Source: Melieria omissa
Lineage: Eukaryota > Arthropoda > Insecta > Diptera > Ulidiidae
NCBI GenBank assembly: GCA_963971225.1
Contig: OZ020267.1
Span: 4,712,001-4,776,000, forward strand
Length of the DNA stretch: 64,000 nt
Direction: 5' to 3'
The stretch's first letter is position 1; every line of letters begins with the position of its first letter. The notes under the pieces were generated by a model. It did no database searches. It was not told the DNA's origin and saw only the letters and a list, made by a program, of their open reading frames with translations. The position numbers were made by a program, and so were the translations under genes. Below, piece after piece: positions 11,571 through 23,525 of the stretch.

Positions 11571-12960
11571 GTTGAATGATTTTCTAAAAGTTTATCTCGA
11601 ATTTCCGTTAGGATATTTTGCGACATTCTCAGAAGTCCTACTGATTCCCAAATGTTGTGAGTTTTTACAAATATTTATTGTTTCTTTGCAAATCGAATTT
11701 CGAGTTTCTGCCTTCAACACAAACTACACAGACGCACCAAGTCCGCGTAGTGCATTGCAACAACCATCACGGCGAAGCGGAATTTCGGTTTACCGAAAAC
11801 CGTTGTGAAAGTGCACACATTTTTGGACGCGGAGCGGGGAACACATGTACCTATGCACGAGAATTGCCATTGTGAATTCCCCAATGAACGGCTGGATGCC
11901 TGGATAGACGGTCGGAATGTCGGCAATGGCTGCAATGCTTGGATTAGCTTAGCGTCAAGTTTACGCGCATCGACGCAGCGCAGCGCACAAATCGCGGTTT
12001 AGCTGAAACAATTTTAAAGTTTGGCAAAAATTTACGAAGCGCATCATTATTATTTGCGAGAGGGTGGGAACGGGGTGGGGTGAAATTTTAATTTTCCAAC
12101 GCGGTGGTGGTTGCGGCAGCGGGGTCACACACCGTGCGGTGAATGGCATTTGCCACTCGCCATTTGCTACTTGCCACATGCAACGCACATGCGGCACTGC
12201 GTTGCGAGGAGGGCAGCAGCGGGCGTGGAACTCATTAAAACGAAATTTGCATTTCGAATATTCAACAAATACAACAAACATAAAGGCGCGGAGCAATGGG
12301 GCGCAAGTGTGAGCAACGAACTTTTTCATTAGTTTCGCGTTGATGCCGGCAGCCATGACTTTCCAATTTCAGTCAGCCGCCAACAATAACAACAACAACA
12401 AAGACACATTGTTTTGGGTTTTTTTGTTGTTGTGTGTTCATTTGTGGTTGGCAAAATTTTTTGGCAAACACGTTTTGAAGCTGGTGTGAGCCGTATTGCA
12501 CGTAAGTGAAGGCGCCGCCCTTCTCCCGCTCCTCATTGTTTTCACATTGGCACTTTGGCTCTTTGCCGCACGCTGCCACACGTAATGGGGAATTGAGTGG
12601 TTGCCACATCAGCGACGACCATTATGCGTACGCGTATTGTCGTCGTTGTCGTCATGGCTGTCGCTATTGTCGTTCGATTAGCGTAATTTATGACTGAGCG
12701 CGCTCGAGCCAAATGCAGCTCGGTGCTACGTGCCCGAGCCGCGTGGGCGTGGGCGTGAGTGGTTGCAGTGAGGAGGGGCTCTGGGACCAGCCAGCAGCGT
12801 GTTCAGCATTCATTAGTGTTTAATGGGGTTTTAGAACTTTTGTCGCAAATCATAATTTGATGCGCATAAATATTTGCGACTTTTGATTTTGAATTGAAGT
12901 TTTGTTAGTGCATTGGCGAAATGTGATTGTGGCGTTTGTTTATGCTGTCATATTTGCATA
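11571..12960. other. GC-richer noncoding block
   Basis: The block contains TTGTTGTTG tracts, GTGGGCGTGGGCGTG near 12745 (a GC-box-like motif) and several overlapping frames on both strands (for example 11961-12356 and 12064-12332). None shows conserved motifs, so I make no gene call. Confidence 0.4.
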
Positions 12961-13161
12961 TAAATTATATTTTATTGGGATTTATTATGACACATCATAT
13001 ATGAAAGTATAAAGTTGCTGTTATGTTCAGAATTTAGTAATTTCTAGTGAGTGTTGACAAGGAAAATTTAATAGAAATTTCAACCTTGAGCGTCTACGAC
13101 TTAGTGCATTGAAAGGGAAGGGGAAATTCTAGATGCAGGTATTTGAAAACAGATTTTGAAG

Positions 13162-13563
13162 CACGGTTGCCATTCAACCAAAATTTGTTTGTAAAAATTT
13201 TCTCAAAAAAGGCCCAAACTGGAAACGAAAGGACCGTCTGTCTCTTTTTTGGCTTGCAATTTTTTGTATGAAAAAGGCCCAAAGCCCAAAGGTCCCAAAT
13301 AAAATAATATAAAATAAAATAACATAAAATAAAATAAAATAAAATAAAATAAAATAAAATAAAATAAAATAAAATAAAATAAAATAAAATAAAGTAAAAT
13401 AAAATAAAATAAAATAAAATAAAATAAAATAAAATAAAATAAAATAAAATAAAATAAAATAAAATAAAATAAAATAAAGTAAAATAAAATAAAATAATAT
13501 GAAACAAAATAAAATAAAATTAAATAAAAAGGGCCACTTTTTGGACCATAAGTGGGAACCGTG
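13162..13563. mobile_element. hAT-like miniature element carrying an AAAAT tract
   Basis: The left end is CACGGTTGCCATT and the right end is the reverse complement of CACGGTTCCCACTTAT. Near-identical 8-bp flanks TTTTGAAG (13154-13161) and CTTTGAAG (13564-13571) fit an hAT target duplication. The inner right end reads TTTTTGGACCATAAGTGG, matching GACCATAAGCGG at the end of the element at 16604-16828, so they look related. About 230 bp of AAAAT repeat fills the middle and produces spurious F/I/L/Y-rich minus-strand frames. Confidence 0.8.
13296..13530. repeat. (AAAAT)n microsatellite
   Basis: Forty-odd AAAAT units with a few substitutions lie inside the hAT-like element. They explain the long minus-strand open frames over this interval, which are not genes. 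Confidence 0.97.
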
Positions 13564-13689
13564 CTTTGAAGACTTTTAAATGTGAAATGGGACAAATTTA
13601 GGGGAGAGCGAAAGACATAACTATGTTTAAAAATTCATAATATTCTATTTGAATAGGATCAAATATAGAATCCTGTATATGTATAAAAT

Positions 13690-13751
13690 GTAGAATTTTG
13701 AATTTTAGGGGGCAAATGCCCTTCCCTGTCCCTATCTGGATACGCCCATGA
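13690..13751. mobile_element. Fragment of the CAGTGGCGC-ended family
   Basis: AGGGGGCAAATGCCC followed by CTGGATACGCCCATG resembles the G-run/C-run body and terminal GCGCCACTG of the family seen complete at 16094. This is a partial, diverged copy. Confidence 0.35.
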
Positions 13752-13967
13752 TCTTAATAATCACTTCATTGTTAGGCTACTGAACTAGTTATACTCAATG
13801 GCCGATGATTCTTCAGGCTGAGACTTTTCCCACTACAAATAATCTAATTAATCGATACAAGTAACTTTTAATTAGACTTTTGTTGCGGGAGTTTATATAT
13901 TATTTAATCTATTTTTGTTCGTTTTTTGTTGTTTTATGGTTTGGGACTCGAGAGCGTTTTATTTAAC

Positions 13968-14083
13968 AACTTTTGAGCTTAATTTCATCATTGAAATCAT
14001 ATTTGCCACCCACAGTTTTTGAAACAAATAATTATTCGAGGGGGTTAAACCGCTAAAACCTCCTTGCAAGCTCCACTGAAGCT
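13968..14083. mobile_element. Right part of a CAGTGGCGC-ended element
   Basis: CAACTTTTGAGC, then CATATTTGCCACC, a GAGGGGGTTAAA run and AAAACCTCCTTGCAAGCTCCACTG follow the same order as copies near 45340, 55570 and 56469. The final CTCCACTG corresponds to the family end GCGCCACTG. Confidence 0.5.
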
Positions 14084-14095
14084 TTTAATAGGATT

Positions 14096-14150
14096 TCCAG
14101 CCGACATGGTTCAGCTGGTTAGTGCATTTGACTGCCAATCAAAGGTAATT
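14096..14150 (+). pseudogene. tRNA-like fragment (possible SINE head)
   Basis: TGGTTCAGCTGGTTAGTGC matches the tRNA A-box/D-arm. It is followed by a four-bp anticodon-like stem TTGA/TCAA closing a seven-base loop with GCC in anticodon position. No T-arm (GGTTCGA) follows, so it is truncated. It could be a tRNA relic or the head of a dead SINE. Confidence 0.45.
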
Positions 14151-15890
14151 AATTGACCAAAAGATACATTTTTCGTCAAAAAACTTTTTTTTCGACTTCT
14201 GCTCGCGAAGAAGGTAATGCATGGACTTTCAGAGTATTTTTATTAAACTGTAGGGAGCGTCCAGAAAAGCAGGCACTTGACAAAAGCAGGCCCCTTCCCC
14301 TGGCTTTCACCTCCCTCTTTGCAAAACAATTAAACGGCCCACTCCCGCTGGCGACTAACATCGTCCACCCATAAGAAAGACTTTGCGAGTAGCATTGACT
14401 GTGAAAAAGCTTCCAACCAACCTTTTGGAATCAACATAAAATTGAAAACCCGTGTTCAAATTTGCATGCGTAACTTGAATCAAGCCAGCAAGTCATACCA
14501 GTCAAGCATCTAATATTTAAATTAATATCTAGAATATAAATAACTTAAATAATGATGATGACTTGTACCTAATTTAATGTATCAATATAGATTCGCAGCG
14601 CTCTGTGCTATGGACACCAGTCAACAACAAACTGTAATATGTAAATTAAAATCTAAAATATAAATAACTAAAATAACAAAATAAATAAATACGAACTCAA
14701 CTCGCTTGACGATTTAATTTTTATTAATTATGACCATTGATGAGTTTAATTAAACACACGTGGAAGTGTTTAGTTAAACTTATGAATACTTAGGTATATG
14801 CATTCATCTATTTCAAGTTGATCACAAAACTACATCTTCTATTTTTCATTTATAAATGGCAAAAATATGCACTCGTAGCACCCTGTGCCTTGGACACCAG
14901 CCAAACGTAAACAAACAAGCAACTGGCTGCCACAGTTGCACTCATCAGCCCCCAAAGAGTCAACGCCAGCACTCTTGACTGCATCAAAACGCAACCGCCG
15001 CTCGCGAAAATTCTCTGCATTGCTCTTACTTTGCACACTGCGCTACTCTTTCGGCAGCGCAAAGCGCTCTTCGCTCGCGCCTCCGCCAATGAAATGAGTT
15101 GAAGTAACATTTGTTGTTTTGCATTGGGGAATCGTTTGTTTAAAATAGAATTTCAGAACTAATTTATGCTTAATTTATTTTACAAACAAAATATTTAAAT
15201 AAAATTATATAAATTATACAAAATACGATTGGAAAAATTGTGCGTGATTTATGCGCATTTTGTTATTTTCGAACTGTGCGATGGCTTATTTGTGGGGTTT
15301 TGTGTGCGCGTGTGGCAGTTCTGGCGTGAAAAGTCCCACTCAACGTTACACTTCTAGTTTGTTGTTTTTTTTTAAGATTTCAAAAGCGTTTGGAATGGTT
15401 TTTACACATTTTGAATATTTGAATACGAAATTTGCTGTGTTTATCGACAGCGCCGCTTGTCAGTCGCCGCACGTCTGATGACAATTCTCATAATCAATTT
15501 CGAAAAGGCGAGCAAAAGAAGAAGAAGCAGCAGCAGAATTAAGCAATAAAAAACAAAAAACAAAACATTTTTTCAAATTCCCAAGCGCACAAAATGCGAC
15601 ATTGAAGCATGTGTTGGACGGATTGATGAGGTTTTTGTTATTCCAAAGGCAAATCTTGTGATTATTTGTGAACGCACATACGCCACAATGACAAACAAAC
15701 ATCAGACACATAAACATATCAAGCTACACATATTTGCTGTGTGTGAGTATGTGCCATATGCGAGCCAAAACACTGGTCAGGAATGGTTAAGTGCGAAGTG
15801 GAAGTTTGAAGTACAACGAATGACGGGGGATGTGGTGCGGCGAGCGGATCGGTTGTGAACTGAAGCAGTGACTGGGAAGTTGGAACGACG
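14151..15890. other. Noncoding DNA, mixed AT-rich and GC-richer
   Basis: The phrase GCTCTGTGCTATGGACACCAG near 14600 and CACCCTGTGCCTTGGACACCAG near 14879 recurs about 280 bp apart. The block at 14880-15100 and the block at 15430-15860 are GC-richer. Frames are short and overlap on both strands; none is recognised. Confidence 0.4.
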
Positions 15891-15908
15891 TCACGGTCAT
15901 TTCTACAT

Positions 15909-15930
15909 ACATATATATATATATATATTA
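15909..15930. repeat. (TA)n dinucleotide tract
   Basis: About ten uninterrupted TA repeats follow a CATACA run. Confidence 0.9.
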
Positions 15931-16093
15931 GTACACAAAGTAATAGACACCACGAAAGGCAGACAAACTTACAATTAAACGGACGGACGGATGTACGAGG
16001 CATTGTGTAACGTTTGCGCATAGAAGAAGGGACATGAATGTAGTCAATTAATATAAAAGAATTTTAGAAAAATTATATGGAATAACATAGATT

Positions 16094-16255
16094 CAGTGGC
16101 GCATTCAGGGGCGGTTTGGGGGTTGAAATCCCCCGACATATTAGGATCGACTTTAAAACTACATAGAAATGATTAGACATTTTATGAATATTTAAGAATT
16201 CCTCTTTGAAACCCCCCAAATCTTTTTCTGAACCCGCCCCTGCATGCCTCGATGC
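16094..16255. mobile_element. CAGTGGCGC-ended miniature element
   Basis: The left end CAGTGGCGCATTCAGGGGCG is mirrored on the right by ACCCGCCCCTGCATGC. Inside, GGGGGTTGAAATCCCCC and GAAACCCCCCAAATC are G-run and C-run blocks. This is the most complete of several copies in the window (others near 13690, 13968, 43410, 45340, 55570 and 56465). It has no coding sequence. The superfamily is uncertain. Confidence 0.6.
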
Positions 16256-16603
16256 TTTTCCATGTCTATTTAGACTATAGCGTCTCGAGATGTTAATAGT
16301 GACCTTGAAATAGAAATCTTTCAGACTGGTGTAGGAAGGTAGGAGTGGTTGACCCAAGAGGCCCACTTAAGCCATAAAGGCCAATTGTGATATCGTAAAG
16401 AAATAAACTCAAGTCCGCTTACCCATTTAACCAGATTTAGCTAATTAATTGTGAATAACTCTATCGGTTGGTTCCCTTAGACTTTCGAAGAAGACATTTT
16501 TCTGTTTTAGATAAAGAAGGACAACTATTGAAAGTGAACTGCATTGTCTTCCTCTGTTTCGTCCATACAGCTACAATAGAAGTCGTTTGAAAATAACCCT
16601 AAC

Positions 16604-16828
16604 CAGTGTTGCCATTTGAAAAATTTTTGAAACCGACCAAATTAAAAAATTGCATTAATTATTTTTTTAAATTATTATTTTTAAATTACAATTTGATGTT
16701 TTTGTAATAAATTTTGTGTACTCATGAAAAGATGTTCACATCACAAAACGGACCGAAATTTGACCAGCGGACCAAAGTGAAAAAATCTGACCAATTTTGG
16801 TCCGAAAAGACCATAAGCGGCAACTCTG
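16604..16828. mobile_element. hAT-like miniature element, copy 1
   Basis: The ends are CAGTGTTGCCATTTGAAAAA and, reversed, CAGAGTTGCCGCTTATGG. Flanks ACCCTAAC and ACCCAAAA agree at six of eight positions, consistent with an aged 8-bp duplication. The body matches, in reverse orientation, the element at 23275-23517: ACGGACCGAAATT, CCAGCGGACCAAAGT and TTTGGTCCGAAAAGACC are shared. It has no coding capacity; the 88-residue frame across it is fortuitous. Confidence 0.85.
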
Positions 16829-16836
16829 ACCCAAAA

Positions 16837-18780
16837 CTTTTGCGTAAGAGCCAAATAAACTGTAACCCGTCAGAATATCGATCATTGATCCGGTCCCTTT
16901 TCAGTGAGAGAAGCTCTTTAGAAGGACGGATCGCTAGGGGTGTTTTTGACAATCTTTTAACTCCAATTCCAATTTATTGAAAGACTGATTTATAGTGGAA
17001 ATTTCATGGGCCTGAAAGTAATAGCCCCTCATTTCAGTTTTGGTGTCTTGTTAGGTTAAAGTGAATGTGTCAGCACGCAACCATTAAAAGAAGACATTGA
17101 ATAATTCTTTCTATTGTGATACCAATCTCTCATTTTCTTAATATGCAAAAAAGTAATCGCATACAAATTTACCAAAGTCTGATATTGAAATGAAAAAATT
17201 AGATTCTCCTTATTCAAGGTATTTGTCGAATTTAACTGGTTGACACTTTCCTCTCCCTTCAATTGTGGCCGCAAATCAAATGCTCTGCGACAGACACTGC
17301 TGAATGGGCAGTTTGTGTTACCCCCTTCACTTGTTCATTCATTCAACTTTGCCATTGCGTGAATGCAATCAGTTCAAGTTGTAGCTGCACTCACCGACTG
17401 TTCGCACTCTGCTGTTTGCAATTTGAAATATTCTGCTTGGATTTTCTACATTTTCTCGACGCTTGATGCGAACCAATTTTTCATTTCAATTATTTGAAAT
17501 GGTTTCGTCGGTGTGAATGGTACAAAATGTGCACGATGTGCTTGTACCGCCTCGTGTGGCTGTGTGTGTGTGTGTTCAGACACACACATTGTTCGCATTT
17601 TCTGCACATTCGAATGCTGACTGTCTGCATGCGTTTTCCCGCCCTTCCCGCATTCAATTCGCCCCCTGCCACTTGTATTTTAATACGCAGCTCGATAAAG
17701 CAAAAAATATTCACATCGAGAACGTTGCGGGTAGCAATGCGAAAATATCTAATCCAGACGCTTCAATGCGAGCTGCATCCTCATGATGGCTGAAAGGTGT
17801 GGATTATAATATTTCCGAGATATGTTTTCGTTGTGCTGTTTGCTGCTGACTGCGAAATCGGTATTGCAATTTAGCAAACGAAAATACGAAAACCATCAGC
17901 AACCAGCAGCCACAATCACCGGTCACTGTACTGCGTGAGTTGAAAGAAAAAAATAAATAAAACACCGGCGACCATTGTCGACATTGAGCAACGGAGCGAA
18001 GCGTGAATGAGTGCGCCAGCCACTGTGGCAATGAACGCTGAAAGTTGTGTGTACGTGCAAGTTGGCGAATGTACCAAATTGATTGGTTGAGCAGCTGAAA
18101 TGGGATTTCTTTCTTTCGTTAGCCAGGTTTGCTTTGCTTTGCTTTGGTCCTGTGCTGGCAGTTCATGAATTTTTTAAGTAGTCAAAGTGATTTCGCGCTC
18201 AACTTTCTACAGCAAAAGTTATATTGAAAATCCCAGAATAAATTGCTAAATGGAAAAATTGGAAAATTTGCTCTTTCACAGCAAATGGCTGTGGCGAAAT
18301 TTCTAGGAGTTTGCGGCCAAATCCAAGTTGAAATTATTCAATTATTTAAATGTTTGCATTACCGGGGAGTTGAATACTAATGAACAATTTCACTTCCAGT
18401 TAGCAATAACCTAAACGTAAAAACGTAGAGCTTGTTGGTAGCGAATTGTTAGTAAAATGATATTCTATATGCAGAAAGGAAAGGGGGTCAGAAAAATTAA
18501 AAAAAATTGCTAAATGGAGCAACTAATATTTCTGAATTCCTTCCATGCTGATATAACTAGAACCATTGAGTACTGAAATAGGCTTTTTCATACTAAATAA
18601 GTTTAGCATTGCAGTGTTAATTGTTGCTAATGCAAATAAATACCGCAAATCTCAGTATTATTCACAAATACCAATAATGTTTAACACTTTGATCGGTTTT
18701 GACTTCACAAAATATCCGCAAATGCTACAATATTAACCTACATTTTCCAGCTTCAATACATTTCCGTTTATCTGTATGTG
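16837..18780. other. Noncoding DNA, no gene recognised
   Basis: A GC-richer block (17250-18110) contains (TG)n/(CA)n at 17562-17590. The remainder is AT-rich. Frames of 60-99 residues overlap on both strands without motifs. Confidence 0.4.
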
Positions 18781-19660
18781 CCTACAAATGTTTATATGTC
18801 TCGACTAACAGCTGAGAAGCGAAAAATCATAAAACGGCAATGACGATTGTCATCGATGCGATGCCCATAAACGAGATCCCAATGCTCTTCACTGCGCTGC
18901 TCTGCTCAGCGCCAAACGGCGCACGTTATGTTAAGTCGTCAAGCCGGCGAAACGTCAAAAGTAAAAGTGTGTGTGCGCGCGCGCGCTTTCTTTCTCAAAT
19001 CTCAGGCGAGCAATCGGGTCGCAACAGTCGTCTAAATGCCCATAAAAGCGCACATAAAATTCCCTCAGACGACCTTGAAGAGCAGTAAAATTTTCTTAAT
19101 GACTCTCACTTTTTTATGGCCACAAAAAGTCTGCAATGCAAACACACTTGGTCGCTGTGACATATAAGCAATAACAACACCAACAACAACAACAAATCCA
19201 AATGCAGAACGAAACGAACGAAAAAAGAGGTGAGCAGCGGCGCACATTTCAGCGATCGTCGGCGTCGGCAAATGCCGCAAGTCGTTCCGCTTCCCACTGT
19301 GCGGCCGTTTATGGCGGCAACCGAAAACCATTCGCATGCCGTCAAATCGAAGCGGAGCACAGCAAAACGTGCAGTGCACCCCATACGGAATAGGATCCAT
19401 TAAGACCGGTGAACCGAGCTGAGAGTTCAGCGCGCCGCTGCGGCCCCCGCCCGTTGTTTATCGAAGGTGACGACGCTACGTCGCCGCCGAATGAGTCGAA
19501 TGATGAAAGTAGGTTTTGGTTTTATTTTCTACTGTGTTGTGTCAGTTTTTGTTGGCGCTGTATATTTTTTATTGTTTTATTAGAAACAATTCGCGGTGCA
19601 ATGTTGACCTGCGAGTTGGTCGACCTGACTGACCTTTAACGCAGCGACTGGCTGGGAAAT
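18781..19660. other. GC-rich block, no coding exon proven
   Basis: The block includes the alternating tract at 18967-18988, an AACAACAAC run near 19180 and a CG-dense stretch at 19240-19500. A frame over 19409-19500 reads plausibly and ends in a donor-like AAA|GTAGGT near 19506. However, it has no ATG and an in-frame stop lies just upstream at 19391, so I do not call an exon. A 5' untranslated exon is possible. Confidence 0.3.
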
Positions 19661-20481
19661 GGTGCTGGGAACCCTTTGCTTTGCACGAATGTTTTCTCTT
19701 CTTTTGCCTTTTAAGAAAAATGAACTCAGTGGCGTTTGAAAGCGCAGACGAGTAAAAAGGGCCATGAAAAAGTTTGTGAACTTTTAAAAATTCAAAGAGA
19801 ATAATCGCTCAGTAATTTGTTGATCAACGAGAGGGAAGTCAGTTCTTACAAAAGTCTACTTTAAAAGAAGTGCATTTTTTTTAACTAAATGTCTTAAAAA
19901 TATTTCGAGTTGAAGGTCGCACAATTTGTGAAGCGCCTCACAGCGTATCGAATTGCACCAACCCTGTCTTTGGCCTTTCACTCTCCGTCGTTAACCCTTC
20001 TGTACAATTTTAAAGGCTTCACACGAAAACACTGCCACTCTTACGGACAATTATGATTAGAGAGTCAAGAAGAAAAGCGAAATTACTTTGCCCACTCTGG
20101 TCAATTGATTGCTGGACAGTTGGCATTTGAAGGACATTAGTTGTCATGTTGCAAGGACACTGCAGTGTGTATGGCTGATTTGCTGCACAACAATATTAAT
20201 TTACAAGAACGAAATGTTTTGAAATTTTCTTATTATAAAAAAGCAATTTTCTTTAATGACTCTGGAAAACAATCCTTTAGTGTTATTGAAGGCTACTTTC
20301 TATTGCCAGACTTACCATATCTCGAAGATTTAAGGCATATTTCACTGCAAAGAAAGTGAAAAGAACAATTTGTAGATGAAACATTTGGATTATACTTTGA
20401 AAATGGTTAAAATTAAATAATTTAAAAATAATTAAAAATTAAAAATAAATAAATAACAAAATACAAAATTTAAAAAATTAA
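19661..20481. other. AT-rich noncoding DNA, nothing recognised
   Basis: Short frames only. The 72-residue frame at 20141-20359 has no family motif. Confidence 0.45.
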
Positions 20482-20485
20482 TTAA

Positions 20486-21025
20486 CCCATATAAGCCCAG
20501 CGATTTTTCTATTTGTCAATATTCGAATGAAACAGTTTTTTTTAAGGTGAAATGGGGTCGGACATTTCAAATTTGGTGTAAAAAAAATTTGCCGATTTCT
20601 GGTTTTCGAGATATTTGGTGTTTAATAAATCGAACACCTAACTATAAATATATATTGTGGCTATAATATTGGTTTTATGGGAAAAGTTCGGGAATTTTCG
20701 AGAGTTTGATCAATTTTTAACAAGACTGCATAGTTACTTTTTTAAATATTATTGTTTTTTAATGTTTTTCGGTGCTTTTGAAATTATGTCAAAAATTACC
20801 TTTTGTTTGGGGAATTCATACAACTGGGAATAGGTGCGAGAAATGAATATATTTATCCCATATTATACAAAACATCCCATGTTAACTTTTGTTATTCCTT
20901 ATTACAAATCAAACCATCATATTATCCAAAACTTTCGCGTTTAAAGTTTAAAAAAGAGCCCAAAAAAAATTATGGAAAATGCAAAAATTTACTGTTCGAT
21001 TAATCGAACATTGGGCCGATATGGG
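20486..21025. mobile_element. TTAA-flanked piggyBac-like miniature element
   Basis: The left end CCCATATAAGCCCAG and the right end, read in reverse as CCCATATCGGCCCAA, are inverted repeats. TTAA lies outside both (20482-20485, 21026-21029). The 540-bp interior is AT-rich with no transposase. CCC-starting ends with TTAA duplication fit piggyBac-type elements. Confidence 0.75.
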
Positions 21026-21029
21026 TTAA

Positions 21030-21640
21030 ACCAAAAAAAGCCAGACAAAAAAGTTCTATTTGCTACAGAACCTTCGGTCCTTGATTCTTTCAAAGTGATA
21101 ATGAAGCTAAAGTTACTGGATCGGAATCAAAAATTTTTGTTTCTACATAAATATGGAAAACATGGACCCATACAAGCAAAACATGGACCCTGCATGTGGG
21201 ACTATTTGAAAAGAGCGATCGGTTTGAGAACAAAATTCAATGAAAAAGTTTTTTGTAGATTTGCAACAAATAATTGGCCTCCAAAATCGCGTAAGTGAAA
21301 ACTTCTCCTACATTTCTTGTGGGACAATGTTAAGTTATTTCCGAACAGTAGATGATTTTCAATACAGCCTTGAGGCATTTATGCAGCAAAAATACAGTTT
21401 GCTGACGTTCAACCAAATTGTGCAAAATTAGATTCGCCAATTACAGTTAACAGGATTATCCAAATTGTCTATTTACCATAAATAAAAGCTAACCATATCA
21501 AAAATATTGCTTAAGCTATTCAACTAGAAGTTTACTGATTCACTGCTACTTAACTATGAAAGCGAAACCAAAACTTAATGAGAAATTCTAATAAAAATGA
21601 CAACAATTTATTTGTATTAATTTATTGCTTTAATTAGTTT
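21030..21640. other. AT-rich DNA with two weak open frames
   Basis: Plus-strand frames at 20972-21298 (108 residues) and 21240-21431 (63 residues) overlap. They contain KHGP twice close together but match no family I know. They begin inside the TTAA element, which argues against a gene. Confidence 0.3.
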
Positions 21641-23260
21641 TAGAACAATCCGGTTCAGTTCAGGTTTTGCTAATGCCCAACTTAATTTATTGTTCTCTTT
21701 AGGCAGTTGCCAATCACCCAACTGACAGGTTTAACTCAATTGAATTAAAGTGAACCGACAGGATCCGATTTGGAGCTGCTCGCAAAAGTCGAATTCCCCT
21801 GCTCTGGCAACACTGTCGGCTAGACGAACAACACATCAGATAAGAACAAAAACCTCTTAATATATATTTTAACTTAATGCAACAAGTAGCAGATGAGCTA
21901 ATTGAGAGCCTCCAGCTGCCAGCGACAACCAATGGGCGACGCGCTTCTGACCCGCACGTGGAGATGGGAGATGGGCTCATCCGATAAATCAGTCACTGGT
22001 TTGCCTCTAATGTTTCGCATTAATTATTACACTAATTGCCAACAAACCAGAACCAGCTTTGTGCAACTTGTCAAGTCCGGCCAAGTTCGTTTCATGCACG
22101 CGCCGCCTATGACTTTCATATTTCATTTTTCATTTTGTGGTCGCGCTGTTGTCTCGCACAGAATGCAATTTAATTGAGTAACTTATTAATGTGTAAGCGA
22201 CATAAATAAATTTATATATATATAAACGTCGATTGGGCTGGCTGACGTTGGCCAGACAGAATGAAGGACACAACGCGTATGGATACGAAAAAAGCTGATC
22301 AGGCAATCAGGTCGCGGTGAAGAAGGACGACATGGCAGAAATTTCGAGCTGTCACTTCTTCATTCATGTCGATTTGACTTTTATGCAAATCCACTGAAAG
22401 CGTTCACTCGTTCATTCGCTGCGCATGTTTCCCCCTTCATACATATGTCTGTCAGTGCCAGTTGACAGCAACGCACACAGCGCGTCCATTATCACTGCGT
22501 AACCCCACTCGAGTGCGGCGAGGCGCTGCGGCAGCGCATTGCAGTCGCAGTCCAGCACCGACATCGGTATAGTCGCCCAGCAACGGCGTCGACAGGCCAT
22601 GCTAATTCATTCTACATTTAATTCACAAATAAATTGTTGAACTTAATTCATGCGCATAATGAAGACGCCAAATCGCCTACAAAGTTGGCTCGGGCGGCCA
22701 ATGGAGACGGAGCACACAGCAAAAGCGGTGCGCGTAATTTACTTGTTGTATTGGCCATTCAGCAAGAAATTATTGCGAAGCCGAACAATTGTCGAACATC
22801 ATAATTTGCCGACTTTTGCGTATGGGGCACAGAGCTGGAAATGGCTGAGGCGCAATTAAGAAAGTATGGACGCGGAATAGTTGAAGAAGTGGCAGCGGAA
22901 TGGCAGCGACGGGAGTAGAAGGCAATGCCCTGTCGGATCTGAGACAAATGGTTCCCAAAAATCATTGGTTTTTCAAGTGGTTTTTTGTAAGTCAAGTTAT
23001 TAACTAGTTGTGACTGTCAGCGGATGGAGAAGTCACTCAGTTCGCGTCTAATCGTTCACTTTTTGTGTGCGCGTTCATAGGCGAGAAGTAGGCGTTCATA
23101 GGCGAGTACATAAAAATGAGAAAAACGAAACAAAAGTGAGATAATCAAACAAATACTGTTAAGGCTGATCTTTCGATACTTTTGTTACAACAACAACGTA
23201 GAAATGTTTGCATTTTTCGAACATGTCTGTTTCTATGACTCGAAGTTCGCTCGATTTGCA
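21641..23260. other. GC-richer noncoding block
   Basis: Frames of 60-91 residues overlap on both strands. Repeated GGCGAGAAGTAGGCGTTCATAG-like phrases near 23080-23104 form a short tandem duplication. No gene is recognised. Confidence 0.4.
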
Positions 23261-23274
23261 CGTTTGGCCTTGAA

Positions 23275-23517
23275 CAGAGTTGCCGCTTTTGGTCTTTTCG
23301 GACCAAACTTGGTCAGATTTTTTTACTTTGGTCCGCTGGTCAGCTTAAACGAATTTCGGTCCGTTTTGTGATGTGAATCTCTTTTCATTAGTGCACAAAT
23401 TTTATTAAAAAAAATAAAATTGTAATCTAAAAATGACTTTAGAGATAATGCAAATTTTTAATTTGGTCGGTTGAGGTCGGATTTGGTCGGAATAAAAATT
23501 TTCAAGTGGCAACACTG
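23275..23517. mobile_element. hAT-like miniature element, copy 2, with perfect 8-bp duplication
   Basis: The element starts CAGAGTTGCCGCTTTTGGTC and ends in the reverse complement of CAGTGTTGCCACTTGAAAAT. It is flanked by identical GCCTTGAA at 23267-23274 and 23518-23525, the 8-bp duplication expected of hAT transposition. The 243-bp body is the reverse-oriented relative of 16604-16828. Confidence 0.93.
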
Positions 23518-23525
23518 GCCTTGAA

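Noticed and set aside
13094..13595. 130-137-residue minus-strand frames rich in FYFIL
   Set aside because: They are translations of the (AAAAT)n microsatellite.
19409..19510. Possible coding exon ending in a GTAGGT donor
   Set aside because: No ATG, an in-frame stop just upstream and no recognisable protein.
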